Assembly: GCF_001751365.1 (NCBI RefSeq)
Contig: NZ_LJGT01000038.1
Coordinates: forward strand, 236,466 to 300,465
DNA length: 64,000 bases
Direction of reading: 5' to 3'
DNA from: Streptomyces abyssalis
Lineage (GTDB): Bacteria; Actinomycetota; Actinomycetes; Streptomycetales; Streptomycetaceae
Part shown: positions 33,852-42,690 of the stretch, piece after piece
Layout of the letters: every line of letters begins with the position of its first letter
Position numbering within the stretch: position 1 is the stretch's first letter
Notes under the pieces: model-generated
Told to the model about the DNA's origin: nothing
The model's database searches: none
Seen by the model: the letters and a program-made list of their open reading frames with translations, nothing else
Made by a program: the position numbers and the translations under genes

Positions 33852-35240
33852 TCAGGCGCCGGGCGGAATCCGGCCGTCGGCGATCGGCCACTCACGGGTG
33901 ACGACCGGGAAGACGACGCGGTCCTGCGGCCGGATTCCGATGACCGTGAAGGGCAGCCCCGCGAAGAGCGAGGTCTCCAGGGTGACCCCGCCGTTCAGTT
34001 TCCAGGTACCGCCGCGCTTCTCGCCGACCGTGGACGCCGGCTCGGGCTGCCGGGCCTTCGCGCGCAGGTACGGGCCGAAGAACGCGTCCACGCCCACGGT
34101 GTCGTAGAGGCTGATGCTTGCCTCCGGGCCGAGCATCGTGCGCAGTTCGCCGTTGCCGGAGACCTTTGCGGTTCCGCCCGTACGGGTCTTGCCGTCGGCG
34201 TGCCTGTCGGGCTTCCACCCCGCTGCTTCGGTGTGCCGCGTGCCGACCTTCATCGAGCCGCCCGAGGTCTGGTCGACGTCGACGTTCAACGTGCCGTCGG
34301 CGCGCACCTCCAGGACGAGGCTGAGCTTCAGGGCGACGACCACGGGGACCGTGCCGACCATGACCACGGGATACGCGGCGAGCGTGGCGATGGGGATGCG
34401 CGGCGCGGTACGAGGGAGCTTGACGGGACCCTTGATCCGCCAGCCTGCCTTCCAGGGACCGGAGACGTTCACCGAGGCGGACGCGTCCGCGGGGTCGGCG
34501 GAGCCCTTGCCGTCGTAGGAGAACCCGACCGAGGGGGCCATCTCCAGGAAGCCGCCGACCTTCGTCTCGCGCTCCAGCCCGGGCTTCCCCCCGAACATGG
34601 GTAGTTCGGTGCCGAATTCGATGCGCAGCTTCCTGCCGTCGGCTCCGCCGCCGATGCCCCGGGGGGAGCTCTCCTGCGCGCGCCCCGCGATGCCGCGCGT
34701 CACGTCGAGACTCTTGAGCTGCGGGGTCACGTCCCACGCGGAGGGCGCCACCGGGATCTTCCCCTCGGCCTTCGAGCTGCCGAGCACGTCCGCCAACTTC
34801 GCGGGGGCGGTGGCGACTTCGGTCCTCCCGGCGCTCTCGGAACGCACCCGCGTGACCTTGACGAGGGCGCCGGCGGGTGCCGCGGCGGCGGGCGGGCTCG
34901 CGATCACGTCGCCCTTGCGGATTCCGGGGGCGCGGGTCCCGCCGTGGGTCAGGACCGCACGGCCGGCCTTCGCGTCGTAGGAGGAGAGCGTGACGTCCCG
35001 CTCCGTGCGGGAGGTCGGCCGCCCGTCCGCCGAGGGGCGGCTGACCTTGGCGGACCCCGATCCGCCCCGGGTGACGGCGAGTTCGGGAGTGGCGCTTCGT
35101 TCGCCGTTCGTCCGAGGAGAACCCCCGTCGGAAACCTGACCCGGGACGGCGGCCTGCAGAGCCGTGCTGCCCCAGCCCGTGGCGAGCAGCGCGGATATGC
35201 AGATCATGGAAAGCAGGGCGGGGCGAGTGACCCGATTCAC
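33852..35240 (-). CDS. Secreted protein of unknown function
   Basis: A 462-aa protein with a Sec signal peptide (MNRVTRPALLSMICISALLATGWGSTALQA). The mature part is polar and likely beta-rich, with a first segment containing VTLSSYDAKAGRAVLTHGGTRAPGIRKGDVIASPP and a second with repeated strand-turn patterns. No catalytic motif or family recognised. The GTG start has GAAGAGGTG upstream. It is transcribed away from helR across a 473-bp control region and toward the STAND cassette. A role in the cell envelope is likely from export alone. Confidence 0.78.
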   Translation of the reverse strand: MNRVTRPALLSMICISALLATGWGSTALQAAVPGQVSDGGSPRTNGERSATPELAVTRGGSGSAKVSRPSADGRPTSRTERDVTLSSYDAKAGRAVLTHGGTRAPGIRKGDVIASPPAAAAPAGALVKVTRVRSESAGRTEVATAPAKLADVLGSSKAEGKIPVAPSAWDVTPQLKSLDVTRGIAGRAQESSPRGIGGGADGRKLRIEFGTELPMFGGKPGLERETKVGGFLEMAPSVGFSYDGKGSADPADASASVNVSGPWKAGWRIKGPVKLPRTAPRIPIATLAAYPVVMVGTVPVVVALKLSLVLEVRADGTLNVDVDQTSGGSMKVGTRHTEAAGWKPDRHADGKTRTGGTAKVSGNGELRTMLGPEASISLYDTVGVDAFFGPYLRAKARQPEPASTVGEKRGGTWKLNGGVTLETSLFAGLPFTVIGIRPQDRVVFPVVTREWPIADGRIPPGA

Positions 35241-35387
35241 AAAAACACCTCTTCGGAAGAGCGGGCACTCGGCCCAGGGACCAGCCGAGAGAATGCAACG
35301 GGAGTTGAACGGATGTCAAAACAGCAGCTCCGGGCAGGTGGAGACATGCCGCTCCCGCTCCGGGAATTCCTTTCCCGTTGAACGACC

Positions 35388-35406
35388 GGGGCTTGTGAAT
35401 GCGCCC
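35388..35406 (+). promoter_or_regulatory. RAE-like element far upstream of the HelR gene
   Basis: GGGGCTTGTGAATGCGCCC keeps the left half GGGGCTTG and the final GCCC of the 19-bp rifamycin-associated element described before actinobacterial rifamycin-resistance genes, but the inner right half is degenerate. It is 308 bases before the TTG start. Confidence 0.4.
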
Positions 35407-35566
35407 GGCGCCGAATGTGACAAGGGCTCAGAGAATCTGCCCCGACAGCTCGCCTCGGTGGCCTCCTCGGCACTCTCCGTACCGGCGGGAGCGCCGGTAC
35501 GTCACGGCCGGGCTGCCGCGCGCCGCTCCCGCACAGGGCGTGAATCCTCAAGAAATCCTCAAAGAA

Positions 35567-35598
35567 CAAGCCCCGGATGAATTGACATCCAGGGCTTG
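35567..35598 (+). promoter_or_regulatory. Long hairpin over the HelR promoter, with outward GGGCTTG half-sites
   Basis: CAAGCCC-C-GGATG and CATCC-A-GGGCTTG form a 12-bp stem with one mismatch around loop AATTGA. Both ends carry the RAE half-site sequence GGGCTTG in inverted order compared with the published element. The -35 hexamer TTGACA (35582-35587) begins in the loop. It may be a binding site for a regulator, a cruciform or an attenuator. Confidence 0.5.
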
Positions 35599-35612
35599 AT
35601 TCTGCGTATATT
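35582..35612 (+). promoter_or_regulatory. Candidate promoter of the HelR gene
   Basis: TTGACA at 35582-35587 and TATATT at 35607-35612 are 19 bases apart (or GTATAT at 18). The spacing is slightly long but both hexamers are strong for this genome. The start codon is 101 bases further on. Confidence 0.55.
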
Positions 35613-35713
35613 CAATCCTTATGCCTTCACGGCTCGCGACTCTCAACTCGCGTCCTTCAAAAGGGGCATGAGGAGAAGTTCAACAGGGTCACCATATCGC
35701 GTCGGGAGTAGAA

Positions 35714-37957
35714 TTGTCAACCAAAGAAATGCGGCAGGAACAGCAATTCATCACCCGCCTCTACACCCGGCTCGATCAGCTGAGAGAGCAGGCCGAGCGG
35801 TCGGTACGCGGCGCACTCGCGCAGGCCGGGAACAATTTCCAGGCCAGGCTCGAGCGGGATGTGCTGGTGGCGGAACAGTCCGGGCTGCTCAGTGCGATCA
35901 ACGCGGAGGAGAACGGGCTCTGTTTCGGACGCCTCGACTTCCGGGACGGCCGTACCCACCACATCGGGCGCATCGGAATCCGGCAGGACGACGCGTCCCG
36001 TACACCCCTGGTGATCGACTGGCGGGCAGAGGTGGCGCGTCCCTTCTACCTCGCCACGGGACACTCCCCCATGGGCCTGCGGCGCAGACGGCACATCACC
36101 ACCGAAGGACGCACCGTCACCGCGCTCCACGACGAGTTGATGGACCTCAGCGACCCGACCCGTACCGGCCACGAGGGCGCCGACGCCGACGAGGTCCTGC
36201 TGGCCGCGCTGGACGCGGCCCGCACCGGGCGGATGCACGACATCGTCCGGACCATCCAGGCCGAGCAGGACCACATCATCCGGGCGCCCCACCAGGGCGT
36301 CATGGTGGTCGAGGGCGGCCCCGGCACCGGCAAGACCGTCGTCGCGCTGCACCGGGCGGCGTATCTGCTCTACGAGCACCGGGAGTTGCTGGCCCGCAGG
36401 GCGGTGCTGATCGTCGGCCCCAACCCGGCCTTCCTGAGCTACATCGGCGAAGTGCTGCCGTCCCTGGGCGAGACCGGCGTGCTGCCGGCGACCGTCGGCG
36501 AACTCTTCCCCGGTGTACGGGCCACCGGCACCGACAGCCCGGCCGCCGCCGAGGTCAAGGGACGTGCCGCGATGGCCGGTGTGCTGGCGAAGGCGCTGCG
36601 CGACCGGCAGACCGTGCCCGAGTGGGCCACGGAGATCGACCACGACGACTACGGGACGCTCTACCTGGAGCGGGCCATGGCGGAGGACGCGCGCCACCGT
36701 GCGCGCGCGAGCGAGCTGCCCCACAACCTGGCCAGGCCCGTCTTCGCCTTCCACGTCATCGACGAGCTGACCGCGCAGCTGACCGAGCGGATCGGCGCCG
36801 ATCCGTACGGCGGCCCCAACCTGCTGCAACCCGACGACGTCGCCCAGATGGGCAAGGAGATCGCGACGAGTCCGCGGGTCCACGCGGCCATCGACGAGCT
36901 GTGGCCGCAGCTGACCCCGCAGGAGTTCGTCGCGGACTTCCTCGCGGAGCCGGTCCACCTGGACGAGGAGCCGGCCGGGCTGATCCGCCGGCAGGGCGGG
37001 GCGTGGACCGAGGCCGACGTGCCGCTGCTCGACGAGGCCGCCGAGCTGCTGGGCGAGGACGACAGCGCGGCCCGCGCCGCGGCCGAGGCCGAACGCCAGG
37101 AGCAGATCGCCTACGCACAGGGCGTGCTGGAGCTGTCCCGGGGCTCCGAGACGTACGAGTTCGAGGACGAGGAGTCCGAGGTCCTCGCCGCGCACGACAT
37201 CATCGACGCCGAACGGATGGCCGAACGGCACGAGGAGGCCGACCGCCGCAGCGCGGCCGAGCGGGCGGCGGCCGACCGTACCTGGGCGTTCGGCCACATC
37301 GTCGTCGACGAGGCGCAGGAACTCTCGGCGATGGCCTGGCGGTTGCTGATGCGGCGCATCCCGACGCGCTCGATGACGCTCGTCGGGGACCCGGCGCAGA
37401 CGGCGGAGACGGCCGGGCTCGGCTCCTGGGAACGCATCCTCGAGCCGTACGTCGGCGACCGCTGGGAGCAGGTACGACTGGGCGTCAACTACCGTACGCC
37501 CGCCGAGATCATGGAGGTCGCGGCCGGGTTCCTGCGGGCACACGACCCGTCGTTCACGCCGCCGGAGTCGGTGCGGTCGACCGGAGTGCGGCCCTGGGCC
37601 CTGCGGGTGGCCGGGGGCGGTCTCGCCGCAGCGGTGGCACGGGAGGCCGCGGAGGCCCGTGACGGGGCGGGACGGGTCGCGGTCATCGCCCCGGCGGCTC
37701 TGCACGCCTCGATCGCCGCGGAGCTTCCGGACGCGGAGCACGGTCCCGAACCCGACCTCACCCGCGACGTGGTGCTGCTGGACGCACGGCAGGCGAAGGG
37801 GCTGGAGTTCGACACGGTGCTGGTCGTGGAACCGGCCGAGTACGGGGTGAGCGATCTGTACGTCGCGCTGACCCGGGCCACGCAGCGACTCGGCGTACTG
37901 CACACCGGCGATCTGCCCGCCGCGCTCGGTGGGCTGGAGGAAGCGGGAGGCCGGTAG
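35714..37957 (+). CDS. helR: HelR/HelD-type RNA polymerase-recycling ATPase (UvrD-like helicase fold)
   Basis: A 747-aa protein related to UvrD/Rep superfamily-1 helicases: a coiled-coil N-terminus (about residues 1-60), then DWRAEVARPFYLATG, Walker A GGPGTGKTVVALHRAAYLL (about 200-218), a DEAQELSAMAWRLLMRR motif II (about 533), VGDPAQTAE, and C-terminal ALTRATQRLGVLHTG. The overall layout is that of HelR, which releases stalled or rifamycin-bound RNA polymerase and confers rifamycin tolerance in Streptomyces. The start is an unusual TTG at 35714 with GGGAG upstream. GGGGCTTG elements upstream are consistent with rifamycin-associated control. Confidence 0.85.
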   Translation: MSTKEMRQEQQFITRLYTRLDQLREQAERSVRGALAQAGNNFQARLERDVLVAEQSGLLSAINAEENGLCFGRLDFRDGRTHHIGRIGIRQDDASRTPLVIDWRAEVARPFYLATGHSPMGLRRRRHITTEGRTVTALHDELMDLSDPTRTGHEGADADEVLLAALDAARTGRMHDIVRTIQAEQDHIIRAPHQGVMVVEGGPGTGKTVVALHRAAYLLYEHRELLARRAVLIVGPNPAFLSYIGEVLPSLGETGVLPATVGELFPGVRATGTDSPAAAEVKGRAAMAGVLAKALRDRQTVPEWATEIDHDDYGTLYLERAMAEDARHRARASELPHNLARPVFAFHVIDELTAQLTERIGADPYGGPNLLQPDDVAQMGKEIATSPRVHAAIDELWPQLTPQEFVADFLAEPVHLDEEPAGLIRRQGGAWTEADVPLLDEAAELLGEDDSAARAAAEAERQEQIAYAQGVLELSRGSETYEFEDEESEVLAAHDIIDAERMAERHEEADRRSAAERAAADRTWAFGHIVVDEAQELSAMAWRLLMRRIPTRSMTLVGDPAQTAETAGLGSWERILEPYVGDRWEQVRLGVNYRTPAEIMEVAAGFLRAHDPSFTPPESVRSTGVRPWALRVAGGGLAAAVAREAAEARDGAGRVAVIAPAALHASIAAELPDAEHGPEPDLTRDVVLLDARQAKGLEFDTVLVVEPAEYGVSDLYVALTRATQRLGVLHTGDLPAALGGLEEAGGR

Positions 37958-37980
37958 GGCGTGACGGACGCGGATACGCG

Positions 37981-38025
37981 GCGGTGGTCCCCGGGCACGT
38001 GAAACACGCCCCGGGCGACCACCGC
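37981..38025. terminator. Bidirectional hairpin between helR and the sigma factor gene
   Basis: A roughly 15-bp stem (GCGGTGGTC...CCGGG with its complement) with one mismatch lies in the gap between the converging genes. Confidence 0.65.
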
Positions 38026-38049
38026 CGTGCCGTTACGGCACCGTGCCGT

Positions 38050-38658
38050 TCACGCCGCCGAGCCGGCCAGGGCGGCACCTCTGCCGCCCGTTCCGGCGCG
38101 GTCCGACTCCTCCGCCTCCTCCAGCAGCGAGATGAGGGACTCGCGTGCCCGGGCCACCCGGGAACGCACCGTGCCCACCGGGCAGTCGATGACCGCGGCA
38201 GCCTGGGCATAGGGCAACCCGAGCAGTTGCGTGAGCACGAACGCCTCACGCCGCGGCGCATCGATCAGCGCCAGCAGTTCGCTCAGCGCTATCCCTTCCT
38301 CGAACCCCGGCAGACCGCGCGGCTGCGTCCGCTCCACCGCCGTCTGCCAGTCGTCCGTGTCGGCCGGCCGCGGGCGGCAGGCACTGGTGCGGATACGGTC
38401 GGCCACCGTTCTGCGGGCGATGGTCAGCAGCCACGTACGGGCCGAGGACCTTCCCTCGAAACCCGGGAGGCTGCGCAGCGCACGCAGATAGGTGTCCTGC
38501 ACGAGGTCGTCAGCCGCCTGAACGTCGCCGCTCAGGTGCGTGACGTAGCGGCGCACGTCGAGCTGCGTCGCGCGTACGAACTCCTGCGCCGCCTCCCCGT
38601 CTCCGGCTCGGGCGGCAAGCGCCCACGCGGTCGCCTCCGCGTCCACCTCCTCACGCAT
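38050..38658 (-). CDS. ECF-type RNA polymerase sigma factor
   Basis: A 202-aa sigma-70 family protein with regions 2 and 4 only. Region 2 is QLDVRRYVTHLSGDVQAADDLVQDTYLRALRSLPGFEGRSSARTWLLTIARR (about residues 32-83); region 4 is RREAFVLTQLLGLPYAQAAAVIDCPVGTVRSRVARARESL (about 134-173). The layout fits extracytoplasmic-function sigma factors. The start at 38658 (ATG, GAGGAAACGG upstream) is much better than the longer frame. A zinc-finger protein gene is divergent across a 49-bp gap and may be its anti-sigma factor. Confidence 0.9.
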   Translation of the reverse strand: MREEVDAEATAWALAARAGDGEAAQEFVRATQLDVRRYVTHLSGDVQAADDLVQDTYLRALRSLPGFEGRSSARTWLLTIARRTVADRIRTSACRPRPADTDDWQTAVERTQPRGLPGFEEGIALSELLALIDAPRREAFVLTQLLGLPYAQAAAVIDCPVGTVRSRVARARESLISLLEEAEESDRAGTGGRGAALAGSAA

Positions 38659-38707
38659 TCCGTTTCCTCCCGCACCCGTTGTCACAGGGATCGGGGAGGA
38701 TGGGGGC

Positions 38708-39010
38708 ATGCACTGCTCCCGAGCCCGCACCGCGCTCTCCGCCCGGCTCGACCAGGAGGCACTGCCCCCCGGCGTCACAGAACGGAGGCTCGGGGAACAC
38801 CTCGCGGAATGCCCGGACTGCCGCCGGTGGCAGGACCGGGCCGAGCAGCTCGAGCGCATGCCTGCCGGCGAACCGGGCGCGGGCGCGGAGCCGGTGGGAC
38901 GCCCGCTGGACCGGCTGCGCCGCCCCGAGGGCCTCTCCGGCCCCGACGAGCGCTGCCCGTCCGGCCCCGAAGAGCACGGGACCGGAGGCCCGGGCCGGCA
39001 CGCTTGCTGA
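38708..39010 (+). CDS. Putative zinc-finger (zf-HC2) anti-sigma factor
   Basis: A 100-aa protein with the zf-HC2 pattern: Cys3 near the start and H-x3-C-x2-C (HLAECPDC) at about residues 31-38, as in zinc-binding anti-sigma factors such as RsrA. The tail is Pro/Gly-rich without a clear transmembrane helix. ATG 38708 follows GGGGAGGATGGGGGC. Its divergent placement beside the ECF sigma factor supports the role. Confidence 0.68.
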   Translation: MHCSRARTALSARLDQEALPPGVTERRLGEHLAECPDCRRWQDRAEQLERMPAGEPGAGAEPVGRPLDRLRRPEGLSGPDERCPSGPEEHGTGGPGRHAC

Positions 39011-39209
39011 GGCGCAACAGGCCGCTCTTGTCGTCAGTGGCCGCGCGGCAGGTGCGGACCGCACCCGCACGCGGACAGGGGTCATCGTCATCTGAAGTCC
39101 TTCGTGTCGTCCGGCCGCCGCATGGGGGCGGAACCGGTGAAGTCGCGCTCCGGCGCGGCGGGCCGGTAAAGCCGGACGTCGTCGCCGGGGGCGCAGGGCC
39201 GTGCTGCCG

Positions 39210-40019
39210 TCAGACAGCGCGGCCGCGCGGCGGACCTCTCAGCCAGATGACATGACTCAGAAACAGCTTCCGTGGTGTACGGGAACGCTCCCGCCAGCCT
39301 GCGAACACCGCGGGGGCGGGAGCCGGCAGCACCACGTCGACGACGGACACCAGCGGCGCGAAGAGCCGCACCGACGCCGCCCGTACGGCACGGAAGACGG
39401 CCCGCTCCCCGCCCCACAGCCACCACGCGCTGAGCAGCGCCACCAGAAGGTGGGCCGCGAGCATCCCCGTCGTGCCGCCCGGTATCCCGCCGTGCGCCAT
39501 GCCGCCGTGCGCCATCCCGTCCATGCTCCCGGGGTCGGGCAGCGCCGCCCCGGTGTGCTGGGCGTGATGCGCGTCGGCCGCCATTCCGTCCATACCGGCG
39601 GACGGCGCGTGATGCTCCATGCCACCGCCGCCGTGCATGGAGTGCGACGACCCATGACCGGCAGGCAGACCGGGCTCCGGGCGACCGGACTGGCCGGAAT
39701 GACCCAGCAGGGCCGTGGTCCAACGGTCGGCGAGCGGGCCATGCTTCGGAACGCCGTGGCCTGCCATCGCCTGACCGAGCGAGAAGACGCAGTGCAGCAG
39801 CGCCTGCGTACCGACCGTCAACGCGCCGACGAGGAGCGGGCCGCGCTCGCGGTCGGCGAGGGACCACCCCAGGAGCGCCGCCCCCAGCCAGGCGAGCAGC
39901 AGCATCCAGCCGGGCACGGAAGCGCCGGACATCAGCGTGTGTCCCACGGATGCGAGCAGCACGCAGACCGCCGCGAACGAGCCCGCCCGCAACGCCCTGA
40001 GAACGCTTCCCGCATGCAT
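39210..40019 (-). CDS. His/Met-rich integral membrane protein, possibly metal-related
   Basis: A 269-aa protein with four or five hydrophobic segments (about residues 10-30, 35-55, 62-82, 196-215 and 225-245). Between them, at about 115-190, is a stretch very rich in His, Met and Gly (GHGSSHSMHGGGG, MEHHAPSAGMDGMAADAHHAQH, MDGMAHGGMAHGG). Such stretches bind copper, nickel or other soft metals. No named family recognised. It is probably a metal sensor, buffer or channel-like protein, and it stands close to the zinc-finger anti-sigma gene. Confidence 0.68.
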   Translation of the reverse strand: MHAGSVLRALRAGSFAAVCVLLASVGHTLMSGASVPGWMLLLAWLGAALLGWSLADRERGPLLVGALTVGTQALLHCVFSLGQAMAGHGVPKHGPLADRWTTALLGHSGQSGRPEPGLPAGHGSSHSMHGGGGMEHHAPSAGMDGMAADAHHAQHTGAALPDPGSMDGMAHGGMAHGGIPGGTTGMLAAHLLVALLSAWWLWGGERAVFRAVRAASVRLFAPLVSVVDVVLPAPAPAVFAGWRERSRTPRKLFLSHVIWLRGPPRGRAV

Positions 40020-40206
40020 GACCTGGCCATCGTCGCACTCAGGGCAGGGCGTGGAGCCCGAGGGGCGGAAACCACTCACATCTGGACAGAGCCCGGAGGA
40101 GAGCAGTACGCGAGCGCCGCCGGCAGCGACGCCGCCGGACCGGACCCGGCCGGGCAGGCGCGGCCGGGCCAGGCCGCGGAGGGACACGGAGGGATACGGT
40201 GGAAGC

Positions 40207-40980
40207 GTGGCTGACTACGAGCACATCCTGGTGAAGCGCGACGACGGCACCGTGACGATCACGATGAACCGCGCCAGACGCCGGAACTCGTTGACCGCCG
40301 CACACCTCACCGAGCTGCGCGACGCGTTCGCCGAGGCCGGTGAGAGCGACGCGACCGGAATCGTGCTGGCCGCGGACGGTCCGGTCTTCTCCGCCGGCCA
40401 CGACTTCGGCGACGTCTCGTCCCGGGACCTGCTGGGAGTACGCGAGCTGCTGCAGCTGTGCACCGAGCTGATGAACACCGTCCAGTCGGTGCCGCAGGTC
40501 GTGGTCGCACGGGTGCACGGTCTGGCCACCGCCGCCGGCTGCCAGCTCGTCGCCTCCTGCGACCTGGCGGTGGCCACGGAGTCCGCCGGTTTCGCGCTGC
40601 CGGGCGGGCAGGGCGGCTGGTTCTGCCACACGCCGGCCGTGCCGGTGGCCCGCTCCATCGGCAGGAAGCGGCTGATGGAGATGGCTCTCACGGGCGACGC
40701 CGTCGACGCGGCGACAGCCGAACGGTGGGGCCTGGTGAACCGCGTGGTGCCCGACGACGAACTCGACGACGCCGTCGCGGAGTTGCTCGCACGTGCGACC
40801 CGGGGCAGCCGGGCGAGCAAGGCGCTCGGCAAGCAGACTCTCTACGCCCAGCTGGACCGGCCCGAAGCCGACGCCTACCAGCTGGCACTCGAGGTGATGG
40901 CTGCGGCCTCCCGGCTGCCCGGGGCACGTGAGGGCATGGCGGCGTTCCTGGAGAAGCGCAAGCCGGACTGGCCCGACTGA
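40207..40980 (+). CDS. Enoyl-CoA hydratase/isomerase family protein (ECHDC3-like, lacking catalytic Glu)
   Basis: A 257-aa crotonase-fold protein. The oxyanion-hole motifs are present (AGHDFGD at about 63-69; HGLATAAGCQLVASCDLAVA at about 103-122). The segment where hydratases have their two catalytic glutamates reads LPGGQGGWFCHTPAVPVARS, with no Glu, which matches the ECHDC3 subgroup rather than true hydratases. It may catalyse another reaction on a CoA thioester or have lost activity. The GTG at 40207 is used. The 350 bases downstream hold only repeats. Confidence 0.85.
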   Translation: MADYEHILVKRDDGTVTITMNRARRRNSLTAAHLTELRDAFAEAGESDATGIVLAADGPVFSAGHDFGDVSSRDLLGVRELLQLCTELMNTVQSVPQVVVARVHGLATAAGCQLVASCDLAVATESAGFALPGGQGGWFCHTPAVPVARSIGRKRLMEMALTGDAVDAATAERWGLVNRVVPDDELDDAVAELLARATRGSRASKALGKQTLYAQLDRPEADAYQLALEVMAAASRLPGAREGMAAFLEKRKPDWPD

Positions 40981-41070
40981 CCGGCGGACCCGGCGGACCC
41001 GCGCCAGGCCGGGCAGGGCCGGGTACGACCGGACCGCGCAGCGCCGGGCGGGGCCGGCCGGGCAGGGCCG

Positions 41071-41110
41071 GACCGGTACGGACAGGCACGGACAGGCACG
41101 GACAGGTACG
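41071..41110. repeat. Four tandem 10-bp repeats, GACAGGCACG type
   Basis: GACCGGTACG, GACAGGCACG, GACAGGCACG and GACAGGTACG stand head to tail. They lie in the non-coding 40981-41333 stretch, together with related GGGCCGGGCAG repeats, in which I see no gene. Confidence 0.7.
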
Positions 41111-41333
41111 ACCGACCGCCGGCAGGCGCATCCGCACGCGGGGCGCTGCGAGATCCGGGCCCGCCCGCACCCGGCGCCCGCCCCGCCAGGTCCGGTGAAC
41201 GCGGAGTCTTCCGCCCCGGGCCCGTGCGTGGTTACCTGTGGCCCCCCACGCGCCTCACCAGGGCCTCCACCGGCCATGCCGTCCCCAGCGCGCGCCGCAT
41301 ACGAGCGCACGCACCGCTCCAGTCGGAGATCGC

Positions 41334-42656
41334 GTGACTTCTGACCCTGCTTCCGCGGACCCCTCCCCCACGACACCGCAGCCGCAGCCTGCCGCCCCTA
41401 CCGGCTCCAGAGCCCTCGTCGTCGCCCTGTGCTGCGCGACGATCATCATCGACGGCTACGACCTGATCGTGTACGGCACCGTCGTGCCCACCCTCCTGGA
41501 CGGCTCGGCCGAGTGGAAGCTGTCGGAGGCCGAGACGGGACGCATCGGCGCCTACGCGCTCGTCGGCATGCTCTTCGGCGCCATGATGACCGGCACGGTC
41601 ACCGACCTCGTGGGCCGCCGGCGCATCATGCTCGGCTGCGTCGCCTGGTTCACGACGGCCATGGCGCTGGCGGCGGTCGCGCCGACGCCGGAGTTCTTCG
41701 GTTTCGCGCGGTTCCTGGCCGGTCTGGGGCTCGGCGGCGTCGTACCCACCGCCATCGCGCTGACCATCGAGTACGCACACCCGCGGCACCGCAGCCGTAC
41801 CAACGGCCTGATGTTCTCCGGCTATTCGGTCGGCGGCATCCTGGCCGCGCTCACGGCGATCGCCGTGATCCCGCAACTGGGCTGGCGCGCGATGTTCTGG
41901 GTCGGCGTCGTGCTGGGCGTCCTGCTCCTCCCGGTCGCGTGGCGGCTGCTGCCCGAGTCGGCGAGCTTCCTGCTCGCACGGGGCCGCAGGGAGGAGGCCG
42001 AGAGCCTCGCCGCCCGCTACGGCCTGACGCTGGAGGAACCGCCGCCGGCTCAGGACAGCGCCCCTCGCGGACTGTCCACGCTGAAGGCCCTGTTCGTCCC
42101 GCGCTACGTGGCCGGCACGCTGCTGTTCTGGCTCGGCACCGGCGTGGGGCTGCTGCTCGTGTACGGCCTGAACACCTGGCTCGCGCAGATCATGCGGGAG
42201 GCGGGCTATCCGCTGGGATCGGCTCTGGCCTTCCTGCTCGTGCTCAACCTGGGCGCCATCCTCGGCACTCCGCTGTTCGGCGCCCTCGCCGACCGCGTCG
42301 GGTCGAAACCGGTGACGGTGGGCATGTTCCTCGCCGCCGCGGTGTGCATCTTCCTGCTGAGCTTCGAACTGCCGAGCTTCCTGCTGTTCGTACTGGTGGG
42401 CATCGCGGGCGCCTGCACGATCGGGACGACGATCCTGGTGAACGCCTACACGGCGAACTTCTACCCGGCCCACATGCGGGCCACCGGCCTCGGCTGGGCA
42501 CTCGGCGTGGGGCGGCTGGGGGCCATCCTCGGGCCGATCTACGGCGCCTTCATCCTCGCCTCCGGGTGGGGACTGGACGCGAACTTCTACGCGTTCGCGG
42601 CGCCCGCCCTGCTGGGAGCCGCCGCCATGCTGCTGATCCCCGCACTGCGCAAGTAG
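41334..42656 (+). CDS. MFS transporter, aromatic acid:H+ symporter (AAHS) family
   Basis: A 440-aa protein with twelve hydrophobic segments. Segment 1 contains the AAHS hallmark IIIDGYDLIVYGTVVP (Asp-Gly-Tyr-Asp, about residues 35-50) and the loop after segment 2 contains GTVTDLVGRRRIML, as in PcaK and BenK. It would import an aromatic acid such as benzoate or a hydroxybenzoate with protons. The GTG at 41334 has GGAG upstream. It is followed within 35 nt by a ThDP-dependent enzyme. It may also feed the box pathway 14 kb away, which has no transporter of its own in this window. Confidence 0.9.
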   Translation: MTSDPASADPSPTTPQPQPAAPTGSRALVVALCCATIIIDGYDLIVYGTVVPTLLDGSAEWKLSEAETGRIGAYALVGMLFGAMMTGTVTDLVGRRRIMLGCVAWFTTAMALAAVAPTPEFFGFARFLAGLGLGGVVPTAIALTIEYAHPRHRSRTNGLMFSGYSVGGILAALTAIAVIPQLGWRAMFWVGVVLGVLLLPVAWRLLPESASFLLARGRREEAESLAARYGLTLEEPPPAQDSAPRGLSTLKALFVPRYVAGTLLFWLGTGVGLLLVYGLNTWLAQIMREAGYPLGSALAFLLVLNLGAILGTPLFGALADRVGSKPVTVGMFLAAAVCIFLLSFELPSFLLFVLVGIAGACTIGTTILVNAYTANFYPAHMRATGLGWALGVGRLGAILGPIYGAFILASGWGLDANFYAFAAPALLGAAAMLLIPALRK

Positions 42657-42690
42657 CCGCGCCCGGAGCGCGAGGAAGGGAGAGACGCCG

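Noticed and set aside
35717..37903. A 728-aa minus-strand protein opposite helR
   Set aside because: The plus strand has clear helicase motifs; the minus frame is a shadow.
41071..41110. CRISPR array
   Set aside because: Repeats are 10 bp with no spacers and no cas genes nearby. No CRISPR array is visible anywhere in the window.
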